NCBI GenBank assembly: GCA_021613335.1
Contig: JAJTWR010000299.1
Coordinates: forward strand, 2,059,501 to 2,123,500
DNA length: 64,000 nt
Origin: Whitmania pigra
Taxonomy: Eukaryota; Annelida; Clitellata; Hirudinida; Haemopidae
Direction: 5' to 3'
Positions 14,601 through 23,642 of the stretch are shown piece by piece (within the stretch, counting starts at the first letter, position 1; the number at the start of each line of letters is the position of its first letter). The notes under the pieces were generated by a model, which saw only the letters and a program-made list of their open reading frames with translations, was not told where the DNA came from and did not search any database. The position numbers and the translations under genes were made by a program.

Positions 14601-17600
14601 TACATGTTTTATGTGATCAAGCCAGGGTAGGTGTTCATAATACCAAGATAACGAAAGCTAGTGACTCTTATAAGATCAATATTATTTATGGAAGGGGAGA
14701 ATCATAAAGTATGGCCTTTTTGGAAAATGAAAAATAATAAAATTTGATTTGGCTCACTTTAAGTTTATAGTGATGCTTCGTACATCCTTAACGAGAGGAC
14801 GTTGATTGATCTCATATATCGTTAATTAATATTGTTAATTTTTAATATTTGTTGATTTATCATTTATGTCATTAAAGAAATTACTAATTACTAGTAAATT
14901 ATCATATACCTTTTGACTTATTTTAGTTCAATTTTCAGATCCTCCAACTTTTCTGGAGCCGTTGAAGGATCAAATTTTCCACCTGCATTCTAACGGAAAA
15001 CTGGAGTGTAGAGTTCACGGCATTCCATATCCTGTCATCCAATTCAAAAAGGACTGGAGGACTGTAGCCAATTCCCATAGAGTTACGGCCGCCAGAGAAG
15101 AATTCGACCATTGGACTCTTAACATCAAGAACGTTATTCATGCTGATGAAGGTGTCTATGAGTGCGTAGCAGAAAATGTTGCAGGAAGGGTTTATTGTAC
15201 TGCAAACGTCAAGGTCACAGGTTGGTTGTTGAATAATAATTGCACTTAAAATAGGTTTTCTGTATTTGCCTGTAGAATTCTTGTCACTTTAATTAAATTT
15301 GTGCAGCAAAATCGGGGATTTGGAGGGATGTCAAATTTAATGCTGCAACTGTGGAAGACTTTTTCCATATCGTTGATGAAATTGGAAGGCGAGTATATAT
15401 CCAAAAGTGATTAATAACTTATTATTTCAATTTGACTTATCAAGGATGTTTTTGTGATGCAGAGGTTCCTACGGTATTGTAAAAAGAGTGATTGACAAGA
15501 ATTCAGGTAGTCAGTATGCCTGCAAATTCATGCAATACGAAAGCTTAGCAAGACGAGACGAGTTGGCACAAGAACTCGAAATATTAGCAATTCTCGACCA
15601 TCCAAATGTCATCCCAGTTATCGATGGATATGAAAGCAAGAAAAGACTTGCAATTATTATGGAGATGTAAGTTACCTTATTTTTAAAAGCAGCTCTTTTT
15701 TTTAAATTTTTACCTTATATAAATTTTAATAAGATATTAATTTGAAACATTTCCACTCTCCATCGTTAGTGTCAGTGGTGGAGAACTTTTACAAAGATTG
15801 GTAAATGAAGACAGCCTAACGGAAAGTGAAATTGCATATTTTATAAATCAGCTACTTCTTGCGGTCAAATATTTGCATTCCAAAAATGTTCTTCATTTGG
15901 ATCTCAAAGTAAGCCCGTACTACAATGAAGTATTTCCAGGTGATTCTTGACGTTGAATGCTTATTTTACAGCCTGAAAATATTTACTTATCGAACCTATC
16001 CACCGATGAAATAAAAATCATAGACTTTGGATTTGCCAAAGTTTACAAACCTTACAAAAAGATTCAAGTCAGCTACGTCACGCCTGAATTCTGTTCACCC
16101 GAAATTGTAAATGGGGACGATGTCACCTTTGCCTCAGATATGTGGAATATAGGAATTATCACTTATATTTTGTTAGTTCCTTCAGATGAATGTTTCATTA
16201 ATTTGCGAACATGTCAACATTTCATTAATACAGCATATCGTAACCTCTTGATTGCATTTCATCATATTGTTTACTGTTTCAAAAAGTTAATGAATTGATA
16301 AACAGTATTATGAATTTTAAAAAATAGAAAATGAAAATACTTTAATTCAGCTCACATTATACAGAATTATAATGTCCAGAATGAATTCCCGATTTTAATG
16401 TTGTGCCTAATGGAAGAGTGACGAACTAAACGAAAAATTGATTAATAAAAATTGTTCGATAACAATCATCATCATAACAGCTATAAGTTGAAAATAAAAG
16501 AAATATACAGATAATTTTAATACATCAAAAGTTTAATGCATAGCGGAGTGTGGATGTGAATTTGAAATGTAAATAGTTGGAACCATGTGCGAGAATTGGA
16601 AATCTAACATTAGAGTAAATGTGATACAAGTAAGATTTAATGCCAATACTTTGTAAGTTTATTATAATCAAATACTAACCACAGTTATAATTTTCGCTCG
16701 TAATTTCTACTAATAAATACGACCGTGTAAATAACGTAAAATGAAAAAATTTTCACTAATCATTGGCAAACGTCTGCTATTTATATTGATAATGATTTTA
16801 TAAATCACACATTTTTTATACTCAGCAAACAGATATTTTTATGCTGATCAGGCTTTACATCTTTTAATTCTCTGAATAATTTATATTAAATTGGTTTATA
16901 TTAATACATAATTGGATTATATTAAATCTTAAATTTTTATCACTTTAAATTCAGACTAAGTGGCATATCACCATTTCACAAAGAAACTTACAAGTATACT
17001 TTGCTTGCTATAAAAGCTGGAAAATGGGAATTTGACGGAGAAGCTTTTGTTGACATATCAGCAGAAGCTAAAGACTTCATTAGAAGACTTCTTCAAGTGG
17101 ATCCAAAGTAAAACCAAAATTAAAAATAAAATAACGTACTAATGTCATTTTAATGGCTCATTTTAATAATGAAAAATATATTAAGGAAGCGAATGACAGC
17201 CAAGGAAGCACTATCTCATCCTTTCGTAGAGCTCTCAAATCATAGAGGACTTGGTAACAGGATACCAAATGACAGGCATAAAAGTTACCTCATGAGATCA
17301 AGATTTGAGGTTGTCTTATTTTCAGTAGTTTAATAATAATACTGAATAATACTAATCTTCGTTTCATATTCTTTTCTGATTTTTTTTTCATTTGGATTAT
17401 TTTTTAAATAAAGAGGGGTACAAGAAAGGTCACAACACTAGTCAGCTCTCGAACAATATCTTCTTACCTCGAAGACGTTCCAGTAATAACGGAATCGGGT
17501 GTAGCGGAACCACTTGCAGATGATGTCAGTGACGCTGCCAGCAGCATTGGATCGAAAACTTCAGAATTCGGACCCAAACTTTTGCTGAAAGTAATCCGCT

Positions 17601-20600
17601 ATCTTTAACTTAACGCAATACGATGTTTTTGAATTGTTAATATATTTGTGGGCAAGGAAATAATTAACTTTTGCTATTAACAAAAATAAGTCTAATGTTT
17701 CAGATGTTTTTTCTATAAATGAGTGAAGTATATTATTTACAATTTTAAAACATAGAATTTAATGCCATTTCTTATAGGAACTAGGCCAAGGAAGTCTTTT
17801 GTCTGCCACGCCATCATTGTTTGATGTTTCTGAGGCGTCTTCTGAATGGGGACGTGATTACGAAGATGAAGATGTGTGGTACGAGTATCCTTCTGAGTAC
17901 CAAACAGGACCAGATACGAGGCTTTTTCCCTCTCAAGATATTGCTCTTTCTCTAAGAATGGCCAGGTACAGAAGGGCAAGCAGTAGTTCAAACGTTCCAC
18001 ATGGCCATCCATCCAGACGTTCCAGTTTGAAAGGCCCGATGAAAGAGAGGAGAAATGTTAGGGACTTAGAAAAAGAGCAGATGGATATTGAGGACTTCTG
18101 GGATGTTGATGTTCATGAAAAGAGATACAAGCGTCGAATGATGTTTTCTAAAGATGGTTGTTATTTAAGTAATGTAATAAATAGATAATATAATAACGTT
18201 CTTCGTTCAAATTTAAATAACAGGATATCCTCCAATCTTCAAGGACAAAATTCGTGATAAAGCTTATAATGTTGGTGACAGTTGCACACTGAAAGCAGTT
18301 GTCATTGCAAATCCACTGCCTCTCATCACTTGGTTTAGAAATGACGAAATTTTGAATGAAGGCGGAAGAGTAAAGATTTCTAAAAATGATAATGGCAAAC
18401 ATTCATTGACCATTCTTCAGACAAAACCAAATGATTTTGGTGTTTACAAATGTGTGGCTCGAAACAAATACGGAAGCGTTACTTGCCGAGCTAGAATGCT
18501 TTGTGGAAGTAAGTCATTACTTTGTATCAAGATATCACAATCCTTATCTTAGCTTTAAAGTTATATTAAGCAGTCTTACTTTGAGCATGTACGCGTTTAT
18601 AATTTTTAGGTCAACCTAGCCGACCTGGTCGTCCACATGTGACTCAAATTTCTGACAAAGAGGTTTTCATGATTTGGGAATCTCCTGAATCAGATGGCAA
18701 TAGTTACATATTGGCATACAAAGTGGACCACATTAAACCCGGTATGGCTTTGTACAAATTCTGTTCAAATATATATTAATAAAGTTGGTTCCATAAATCA
18801 ATTCGGTCAGACTCAGTAGAGGTAATCTTTGTTTGTATAAGTTAAAATTTTAAAATAGAGTAATTACTTATTCCCAGGCGATGACAGATGGACCACTGCA
18901 ACTTACTGTATCGACGAATGTGTCGTAATTAAAGGACTCAAGCCAGAAACTTCCTATAGGTTCAGGATCAGTGCCATCAACAAATTTGGACAGAGCCCCT
19001 ATAGTTGGGCCTCAGTTGAAATTCGGACAAAGAAAAAAGGTAATAAATATAATATAATGTCGTATAAAATATTATTGTTTTGCAAATTCACTCGAAATAA
19101 ATCAACTTGTACCAATCATAAAAGGCGCAATGTTAATCTCATATGATGCATAAGTCGATAACTCTGATATGACGTTGAACAAGTTTCGGATCCACAAACT
19201 GAACGTCATCCATTTGGTCAATTCCCAAAAATCATGCAAAATAATTTAATCTTAAATCAGGAACAGGAAGTCTGAACATAGACGAAGAAACAAGAAAAAT
19301 TCTTTTGAGATCAAGACAAGCTGCCACAAGACCCTCCCCTGAGCACAGTCCAATGAGCAGTAGATCCACATCCCCTGAACCAAGGCATTCAAAGACACCA
19401 ACTGTAGACCAAAGCACTGAAGAGGTTTCTGATACATTAGAAGAAACTGAAGCTCCTCTCTACGAAAATAAGAATCCATGCGATGACTTGGAATTTCTTT
19501 CAAAGATTTGGCAGTTAGTGGTCGATCAATTCTTTTTTGAGATCATTCACCATCTTTACCGTCAACAATGGCTAATTCTTTTAATGTTTTCAACTCATTT
19601 AAATTTTTAGTTAAATCATAAGTTATCATATCCTATATCTCAAATAATAATTAATAATAATAACAATAACAATAATAATAATAATAATAACAATAACAAT
19701 AACAATAACAATAACAATAACAATAACAATAACAATAACAATAACAATAACAATAACAATAACAATAATAATAATAATAATAATACAATGAAAATAATAA
19801 CAATAATTTCAGTGGTCGCTTCTCAGTGGTATTAGACGTTAAAAGAAGGCAGCCTGCAAAGTGTGGTTCATTGGTTGGCAAGGTAACCGAATATGACTCC
19901 AAGAATCCAGGAGAGAGTCTGAGAGAGTTTGACATGCTGAAGAGCATAAAACAGGGTCACATCATCAAGATGTTGGATGGATACGTGTGGGGAGGATGCG
20001 TTGTTCTCACATTCGAGAAACTCTTTGGCGAGAGTGTTGTTCGTTCCCTGTCATTCAAGAATCGCTACGATGAGCATACAGTTACTTCCATCATCAAGCA
20101 GGTAAAAATTATCAAGAAATATCGTTATTACTTCACTTGATAATAAGTTACTAAAAAGTATGCATGAGATAAAATAATTCATAAAAATTGTCTAGCATAT
20201 TAATTATTAGTTTCTCAATGAACTCATTACTTAATTTCTATTATTCCTTAAAGGTGCTGGATGCCTTGCAATATCTGCACCACAAAGGCATAGTTTATCT
20301 GAACCTCCAACCAGAAAATGTGGTCATGCAAAGTAGAAGGCGTTATGACATCAAACTCATTGACTTTGCTCTCGCTCATAAAATAACCAGTCCTGCAGGT
20401 GATCAAATTCTAAGGAGAGGTCCTCCTGAGTTTATGGGTTTGTGAAATATTACTTTGTTTTTAACTAAGTGTTGCTATTTCGTGACTTAAAATGAGTCTT
20501 GTTTAGCTCCAGAAAATGTCTTAAATGACAAAGTTGGAACTGCGGCCGATGTCTGGAAAGTTGGAGTGCTTTCATTCATTTTGTAGGTTTCTTATTATAT

Positions 20601-21350
20601 GCGAGTTGGAGACTTGATATAGTAAATGTATTGACCAAAATGTTTCTTCAGGATGAGTGGAGTGTCTCCTTTCTATTCCTTCTGCGAAGATGAAACCTAT
20701 CTAAACATCAAATACGTGAAATATGACGTCCATGCCCTGCATCAAAGTGCTACGAAATACTCTCTGAAGTTTATCTATCAAACTCTGAGAAAGAATCCAA
20801 AGTTTGAAACATTTTATTTTAGAAAAAAAATTGATTTCTTAAACAAATTCATTCAAATATTTATAACATGTTAATAATTACAACAAGTTCTTTTGGAAAT
20901 AGTCCGAATGAATACAAGTTCTTTTAAGATTAATGAAAAATCACTAACTTTCAGTCTTGCGTGGTTTTAAGGCAATTTTTTATAAACACTTTCAATAAAA
21001 ATGTTTCTTCAATAGGAGTAGGTTAACCATTGAAGAGTGTTTGGAGCACAAGTGGTTCATGCTCCACCATTCTATGATAAAGGCGCGAAAAGCTGCCACT
21101 TTTACAACAGACAAACTCAAGTATTTCCTTGAAGAATACATGGGTAAATTATTTAAAGTTAAATTATATTTCGAAATAATTTCATTTATGTTTTATAATT
21201 GTAGAAAGAAAAACAAAGAATGCAACTCAACCTAACATTTTGCTGGAAAAACTTGGATTGCCTCACTCGATCTCTCAAGATCCTCTTGACCTTGTAGAAG
21301 ATGAGGACGAATATTTTGCAAACCGTGCGATGTCACAAAGACTTAAGTAA
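1..21350 (+). CDS. OBSCN: Obscurin/UNC-89-like giant sarcomeric protein, 3' part (58 exons, about 4,180 codons, 5' end outside window)
   Basis: Titin-family giant muscle protein. Known relatives sit at the M-line/Z-disc and link myosin, Rho signalling and the sarcoplasmic reticulum. I read 58 exons; from exon 6 (2681) on, the codon phase agrees at every junction to the TAA at 21348-21350. Domain order: acidic repeats, about 6 Ig, SH3, SH3, DH, PH, about 5 Ig, 3 FN3, 2 Ig, kinase 1, linker, Ig, FN3, kinase 2, short tail. The combination of SH3-DH-PH with two kinases is diagnostic of obscurin/UNC-89 and excludes titin or twitchin. Ig and FN3 borders mostly use phase-1 introns, typical of this family. 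Oddities: frameshifting indels in repeated exons 1 and 2, two GC-AG introns, and a kinase 2 without its catalytic Asp. Having SH3-DH-PH late, close to the kinases, resembles vertebrate obscurin more than nematode UNC-89. Confidence 0.93.
2681..6359 (+). CDS. OBSCN: Obscurin exons 6-15: first block of about six Ig (I-set) domains
   Basis: Exons 2681-3086, 3152-3344, 3461-3561, 3625-4272, 4336-4505, 4562-4675, 5098-5263, 5434-5598, 5662-5979 and 6165-6359. I-set signatures recur: the core Trp (NVSWLKDGQ, KVKWYKNKK, PVWRKNDEE, KASWFKDGL) and the D-x-G-x-Y-x-C/A motif (SDAGVYTCKI, EDSGNYKVLA, LSGEYTCVIS). Several domains lack one of the canonical cysteines (EDAGIYQFVAS, DDVGNYALKV), which is common in muscle Ig domains. 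Exon 9 also carries a roughly 110-residue non-Ig linker after its first domain (DTNVAKMNHEEKS to DSLENKREPK). The domain count is approximate because some folds are weak. Confidence 0.88.
4676..5097. other. Obscurin intron 11, AT-rich, no feature seen
   Basis: 422-nt intron with local direct repeats of GTTAATAATGTTAAT-type sequence around 4728-4790 and otherwise plain AT-rich sequence. No ORF or TE end recognised. Confidence 0.6.
6448..7573 (+). CDS. OBSCN: Obscurin exons 16-18: two consecutive SH3-like domains
   Basis: Exons 6448-6629, 7154-7258 and 7329-7573. The first SH3 reads LLHDYDFKDKNTRLRKGDVI, then the DDYWLVRP stretch, and is completed after the intron by VFYLPNKYLLGF. It has the ALYDY-like start, the KGD RT/n-Src region, the W pair position and the YLP/PNKY end. 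The second reads IYPCYVANTSYVPSRPNDLF, then a DRWLCKLLRSPHKEGWVPSNI stretch, again an SH3 pattern (W, then GWVPSN). SH3 folds bind proline-rich ligands; in obscurin one SH3 precedes the RhoGEF. I know of a single SH3 at this place in described obscurins, so the second should be checked by structure. Confidence 0.8.
6757..6928. repeat. Dispersed repeat, copy A (inverted-ended, TATAGCGC-type family) in obscurin intron 16
   Basis: Shares the 20-mer ACGACACGTAACGACTGTTG exactly with the copy at 62.15 kb. It also has the ATTTATATAG...GGGCGCT edge and a GACGCTTGTGGTGCCA edge seen inverted at 62.05 kb. This copy is decayed. It lies in the 524-nt intron between the two halves of the first SH3. Confidence 0.7.
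7656..9148 (+). CDS. OBSCN: Obscurin exons 19-24 (first part): RhoGEF DH-PH module
   Basis: Exons 7656-7823, 8122-8191, 8255-8347, 8422-8691, 8762-8905, and 8980 into the next Ig. DH helices: DSEPDYIKDLDFMMKYYF (CR1), LIFSTIPEIYNFHKEVFE, and CLKRPAQRLNEYILLLKDII (CR3, the KRPxQRLxxYxLLLK core of Dbl-family GEFs). PH follows: RHVFLFRDNLIFTKKKRPD, and the C-terminal helix with its Trp in PLIKDAWCDALKKR. Dbl-family DH-PH modules load GTP on Rho GTPases; obscurin GEFs act on RhoA/Rho1-type proteins at the sarcomere. The CR3 residues look intact, so exchange activity is plausible (inference). Confidence 0.92.
7950..8031. repeat. Dispersed repeat, probable partial copy B in obscurin intron 19
   Basis: Reverse complement begins ATTTGTATAAAGCC and continues with GGGCGCTCGAGGCGACAC, resembling the edge of copies A and D (ATTTGTATAGCGC ... 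GGGCGCT). Weaker match than the others. Confidence 0.4.
9149..11084 (+). CDS. OBSCN: Obscurin exons 24 (rest)-30: second block of about five Ig domains
   Basis: Exons: rest of 8980-9418, then 9508-9622, 9695-9870, 9931-10364, 10435-10592, 10663-10794 and 10912-11084. Clear I-set motifs: VKFRCKIEGQPLPDVVWLLN, ARFTCRITGKPIPSLKWFKD, IRWYHDDKEI, ARFYCSAIGKPVPKVQWFKD, with end motifs EGVYECRASN, HSGRYTCQLEN, DAGLYTCVLKN and DSGCYQCTLTN. Several introns split the codon of the core Trp (TG|G). That position recurs in three different domains here, consistent with domains that arose by duplication together with their introns. Confidence 0.9.
11258..13208 (+). CDS. OBSCN: Obscurin exons 31-37: three FN3 domains and a short linker
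   Basis: Exons 11258-11435, 11531-11727, 11856-11964, 12190-12428, 12495-12712, 12824-12959 and 13119-13208. Each FN3 has the TITWHSSAIPSY / KISWHP-like / FLLKWKPSSVPHY strand B-C, a YIVERK / FYILERR / WYIVEQR strand, and the Y-x-F/R-V-R-A-x-N-E-Y/F-G end (YRVRAENEFGVSDPS, FRVRAGNEYGISDPS, FRIRAANEYGLAEPS). FN3-1 and FN3-2 are joined by a basic linker (exon 33, RKDDSTKSQKVPRKEK). The intron after WTK at 12713 starts with GC instead of GT. Exon 37 encodes a charged linker to the next Ig. Confidence 0.9.
12736..12786 (+). repeat. (GAT)n microsatellite inside the GC-AG intron of obscurin
   Basis: About 50 bases of imperfect GAT repeats within the 111-nt intron 12713-12823. Its length may vary between individuals; it is non-coding if the GC-AG reading is right. 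Confidence 0.75.
13365..15220 (+). CDS. OBSCN: Obscurin exons 38-40: two Ig domains before kinase 1
   Basis: Exons 13365-13494, 13682-13839 and 14939-15220. The first Ig has AHISFKVRAHPEPTITWYF and FTDVGDYKVEVQNEHG. The second, in a single exon, has KLECRVHGIPYPVIQFKKDW and ADEGVYECVAENVAG. They are separated by a 1.1-kb intron that contains a LINE fragment. An Ig immediately before the kinase is the usual obscurin/UNC-89 and titin-kinase-group arrangement. Confidence 0.9.
14031..14760 (-). mobile_element. LINE 3'-terminal fragment (reverse-transcriptase C-terminal region), intron of obscurin
   Basis: On the minus strand the translation runs through FSYNKNALPEKF-like residues, CQLHQ, a PSVIPMN(V/E) region, and a YGPRLYSTIPSSIKIQTQTG segment, with frame breaks. 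The YGPxLWNxLP-type end is characteristic of the last part of non-LTR reverse transcriptases of the CR1/jockey kind. It is antisense to obscurin inside intron 39 (13840-14938). A related stretch occurs at about 25.93-26.11 kb. Confidence 0.65.
15307..17309 (+). CDS. OBSCN: Obscurin exons 41-46: protein kinase domain 1 (MLCK/titin group, predicted active)
   Basis: Exons 15307-15388, 15463-15666, 15770-15908, 15972-16171, 16955-17107 and 17186-17309. The glycine loop GRGSYGIVKRV, the ATP lysine in YACKFMQYE, the alpha-C Glu in ELAQELEIL, the catalytic loop HLDLKPENIYL (HLD, as in MLCK-group kinases), DFGFAKVY, a SPE variant of APE, and DMWNIGIITYIL are all present. The nucleotide- and metal-binding residues are therefore complete and activity is plausible. 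The intron after exon 41 begins GCGAGT (GC-AG type); that reading alone keeps GRGSYG in frame. A 783-nt intron (16172-16954) interrupts the C-lobe. Confidence 0.92.
16172..16954. other. Obscurin intron 44 (783 nt), nothing recognised
   Basis: AT-rich intron inside the kinase 1 C-lobe. Donor TT|GTTAGT and acceptor TTCAG|A keep the frame. No TE termini, ORF or tandem repeat seen. Confidence 0.6.
17414..18156 (+). CDS. OBSCN: Obscurin exons 47-48: inter-kinase linker, Ser-rich and acidic
   Basis: Exons 17414-17590 and 17778-18156, about 185 residues with no recognised fold. The first part is Ser/Thr rich (VTTLVSSRTISSYLED, DAASSIGSKTSEFG). The second has an acidic aromatic patch (WGRDYEDEDVWYEYPSEY) and an arginine/serine patch (MARYRRASSSSNVPH, RRSSLKG). 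Such linkers carry binding or phosphorylation sites in UNC-89 relatives; none can be assigned here. The RRASS and RRSS strings fit basophilic-kinase sites (inference). Confidence 0.8.
18224..19039 (+). CDS. OBSCN: Obscurin exons 49-51: Ig-FN3 pair before kinase 2
   Basis: Exons 18224-18508, 18610-18741 and 18878-19039. The Ig has CTLKAVVIANPLPLITWFRN and NDFGVYKCVARNKYGS. The FN3 has EVFMIWESPESDG, YILAYKVDH, and ends YRFRISAINKFGQSPYSW. An Ig-FN3 pair directly before the second kinase is the obscurin/UNC-89 C-terminal signature. Confidence 0.92.
19261..21350 (+). CDS. OBSCN: Obscurin exons 52-58: Ser/Pro linker, kinase domain 2 (predicted pseudokinase), C-terminus
   Basis: Exons 19261-19513, 19813-20101, 20254-20437, 20507-20582, 20652-20801, 21016-21143 and 21205-21350. 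Exon 52 encodes an SP-rich linker (RPSPEHSPMSSRSTSPEPRH). The kinase keeps GRFSVVLDV, a possible ATP lysine (LVGKVTEY), an alpha-C Glu (SLREFDML), APENVLND and DVWKVGVLSFIL. The catalytic loop, however, reads YLNLQPEN (Asp to Asn) and DFG reads DFA. Without the catalytic base and the DFG Gly, phosphotransfer is unlikely, so a scaffold or binding role is inferred. After the C-lobe (CLEHKWFM) about 65 residues lead to MSQRLK and the TAA stop. Confidence 0.92.
19642..19808 (+). repeat. (AATAAC)n/(AAT)n microsatellite before kinase 2
   Basis: About 165 bases of AATAAC hexamer and AAT trimer repeats fill most of the intron 19514-19812 and stop only a few bases before the acceptor of the exon that starts kinase 2. 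The long frames over this stretch are artefacts. Confidence 0.9.
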
Positions 21351-22509
21351 ATTTAAAGTTGCCTTTATTAAGCAAGTTTCGTGTTGAACGTAAAGTTCTA
21401 AGTGTGCGTGCGTGTGCATGAGTGTGTGATAGAGTATCTAAAAGTGCTAATGAATTGTCGTTTTAGAGTATCTAAATGTGTTAATGGATTGTCGATGTGG
21501 AAATTACAAGAAAGACTCATTCGATCCATTTACTTACTTGAATTAAAATTGCTTGCACCATCATTGATTGATTACAAATATTTTGTATTAGTCTTGCTTT
21601 GGATAGTTTCTCAATAAATTGTTAGAATTCAAATCTATTACTTTCGACGAATATTTTATTTTATAAGTTAAAGAGTTCCAAGTTATTATAAAAAGCACTT
21701 GAAAAGTAATTCATGCATACAGTGTAGCGATACAGTCTCAAGCATTTGGATAGGTAAGTAAAACTGATATGAAATCTTGAGTTAGTGTAAAAATGGCCGC
21801 GATGAATCCCGCAACGCAAACGTATGTCCAAAATCAGATGACGACTTCCCACGTCCCAAAGCTTAAAATCTTCCATAGAAAATTTGGTCAAGTACGATCG
21901 GTGACTGAGCGATGGAACAACTTTTGTGAACTGCTGCTAAACTTTTACTGGGCTTTCGATGAGGGTTCCGTAACGAACAATTCAGGAAGATAAATTAAAA
22001 AAAGCCTTCGCAAGAATGTCCTTTCAAAATGACGTTTCTATCAATTAAGTTAATAAGTTGATTATATTAATACTTTGATTCGGATGTCTTCATATCCTGA
22101 CTTGGATACTTGAGCAGTTAAAAGATGTGCGTAAAAAAATAAAATATATTAAAACACCAGAATTTATCAATGTTGACCAAAAGCCGGTAGGCATCTTATC
22201 AAGAAATGATAGCTTGAGATGAAGTTATGTCTAGATAGTCTCAGTTCTTCTATTCAAGCCAATATTTAGGGGGTGAGAGGGTTCAAACCGTATTAAAAAA
22301 AAAAACTTAATTGTTAATTTTATTGATTTATACAACATCATAAAATCATAAATTATTAAAATCATCTTTATTATTATTCGTATCATTTGATTTTTGATTT
22401 TTATTTTGAAAATTAACAAAATGAATCCCCCGAATTCATGTTCTGGTTAATGGCCAGCTTCTATTGATTGTATTTATGATTTTGATGCCAATTGCAGATT
22501 AGTTAAATG
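21351..22509. other. Obscurin 3' flank; one unexplained 66-codon ORF (21793-21993, +)
   Basis: It contains the obscurin 3' UTR (poly-A signal at 21613). At 21793 an ATG in good context (AAAAATGG) opens a 66-codon frame beginning MAAMNPATQTYVQNQ and ending NNSGR. I recognise no family, and it could equally be a retro-fragment. From 22000 to 22509 I see only AT-rich sequence. Confidence 0.3.
21613..21618 (+). terminator. AATAAA polyadenylation signal of the obscurin gene
   Basis: Canonical AATAAA 263 bp after the obscurin stop codon, the first one on the plus strand in the 3' flank. The 3' UTR would be about 280 bases. Confidence 0.6.
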
Positions 22510-23642
22510 ATCTAGACCAGGGGTGGGCAAACTTTTTGACTCGAGGGCCGCAATGGGTTCATATATTGGACCCGGGGGCCGGACCAAGAGTAGATGGACG
22601 GTGTGTATGTGTGAATTAATATAAATTAAATTTATATTTGTAACATTAAATGTTTAGATTAATTTAATGTAGAAAAGCATAAAAAGAGTTATTTTACAAA
22701 ACTTTTATTCAATGTATTTCTTTAATAAAATAGTATCTTCAATTTTAGTGGGAACAGTTGTACGAGAGTTGTTGGTCTCCCTTTCTTGTTAAGGAATCAA
22801 AGTCAGGCGTTAGCTTTGTTGTAGCAATTCGCAGAATAGATCTGAGGTGTTGGTCAGTTAACTGGGATCTGTGACAGGATTTATTGATCTTTATGACGCT
22901 AAACGTCTGTTCACACACGTAGGTCGAGCCAAACAAGGCCAAAATCTTCTGTGCCATCCCCCGGAGGTTTGGAAAACAGTCATCTTTAAGTGAGGCATAG
23001 AACTCTTTTAATGGAAGAGAGCGGAAGTTCTCCTTTAAGATTGCATCAGATTGAAGATCGATTAGTTCCAATTGCACTTCTTGTGGGGCTGTTTCTGGGT
23101 CTTGTGACAAGGGACAGGCCACCAGCTGAAGTGACTTTTCAACTGAACTAGTTAATAGAAATCGTAAAAACAAGCTTTATTCATACTTCTTAACACATCA
23201 ACCACAGACAACCGGCATCAAACTATCTCTTAACTCTAACTAACTCTCCTTTTTCCCTTGTTTGTTTATTTTTCCCTTTTTCCCGCTCGTCGGGTTAGTT
23301 TTATATCTTTTTTTTTTTTTTGTTTTATTAACGTCCGTAAATAGTAGTTTTATATCGTTTTCCCCAGAGTTAAATATTGAAATATATTTGTGCCCATGAC
23401 GACAGCCAATCATAAACTTAAGCACATAAATAATGACAAATCACAACACACGGAAATAGGCTACTGCGCACAAAAACTAACCAATTAAAATTCATGAAAG
23501 TAGGTTCACAAAGGATCAACTAAGCGCCTCGCAAATAATTCTAGACAGAGCATGAGGTGAATAAATGAATAAATTGTCTAGTGCTCCGCGGGCCGGCTTG
23601 AAACGGCCGCCGGGCCGTAGTTTGCCCATTGCTGATCTAGAC
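22510..23642. mobile_element. Non-autonomous hAT DNA transposon with perfect 8-bp target duplication
   Basis: Left end CAGGGGTGGGCAAACT at 22518; the right end, read inward, is CAGCAATGGGCAAACTACGG, ending at 23634. Both carry the GGGCAAAC hAT/Charlie-type terminal inverted repeat with GC-rich sub-termini (GGGCCG...). It is flanked on both sides by ATCTAGAC (22510-22517 and 23635-23642), the 8-bp duplication expected for hAT. The 1,117-bp body keeps only the 3' part of a transposase (next entry), so it cannot mobilise itself. It lies between obscurin and the Tudor gene. Confidence 0.93.
22745..23173 (-). pseudogene. hAT transposase C-terminal fragment
   Basis: 142-codon open frame ending in a stop. 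It contains NFRSLPLKEFYASLKDD, ALFGSTYVCEQTFSVIKINK and SQLTDQHLRSILRIATT, the dimerisation-region signature (FGSTYxCEQxFSxMK ... LTDxHL) of hAT transposases of the Charlie/GTF2IRD2-like kind. The N-terminal zinc finger and RNase H-like catalytic core are absent, so this is an internal-deletion derivative. Confidence 0.88.

Noticed and set aside
19651..19947. Long Tyr/Cys-rich minus-strand frame
   Set aside because: It is a translation of the (AATAAC)n microsatellite plus antisense of the kinase 2 exon.
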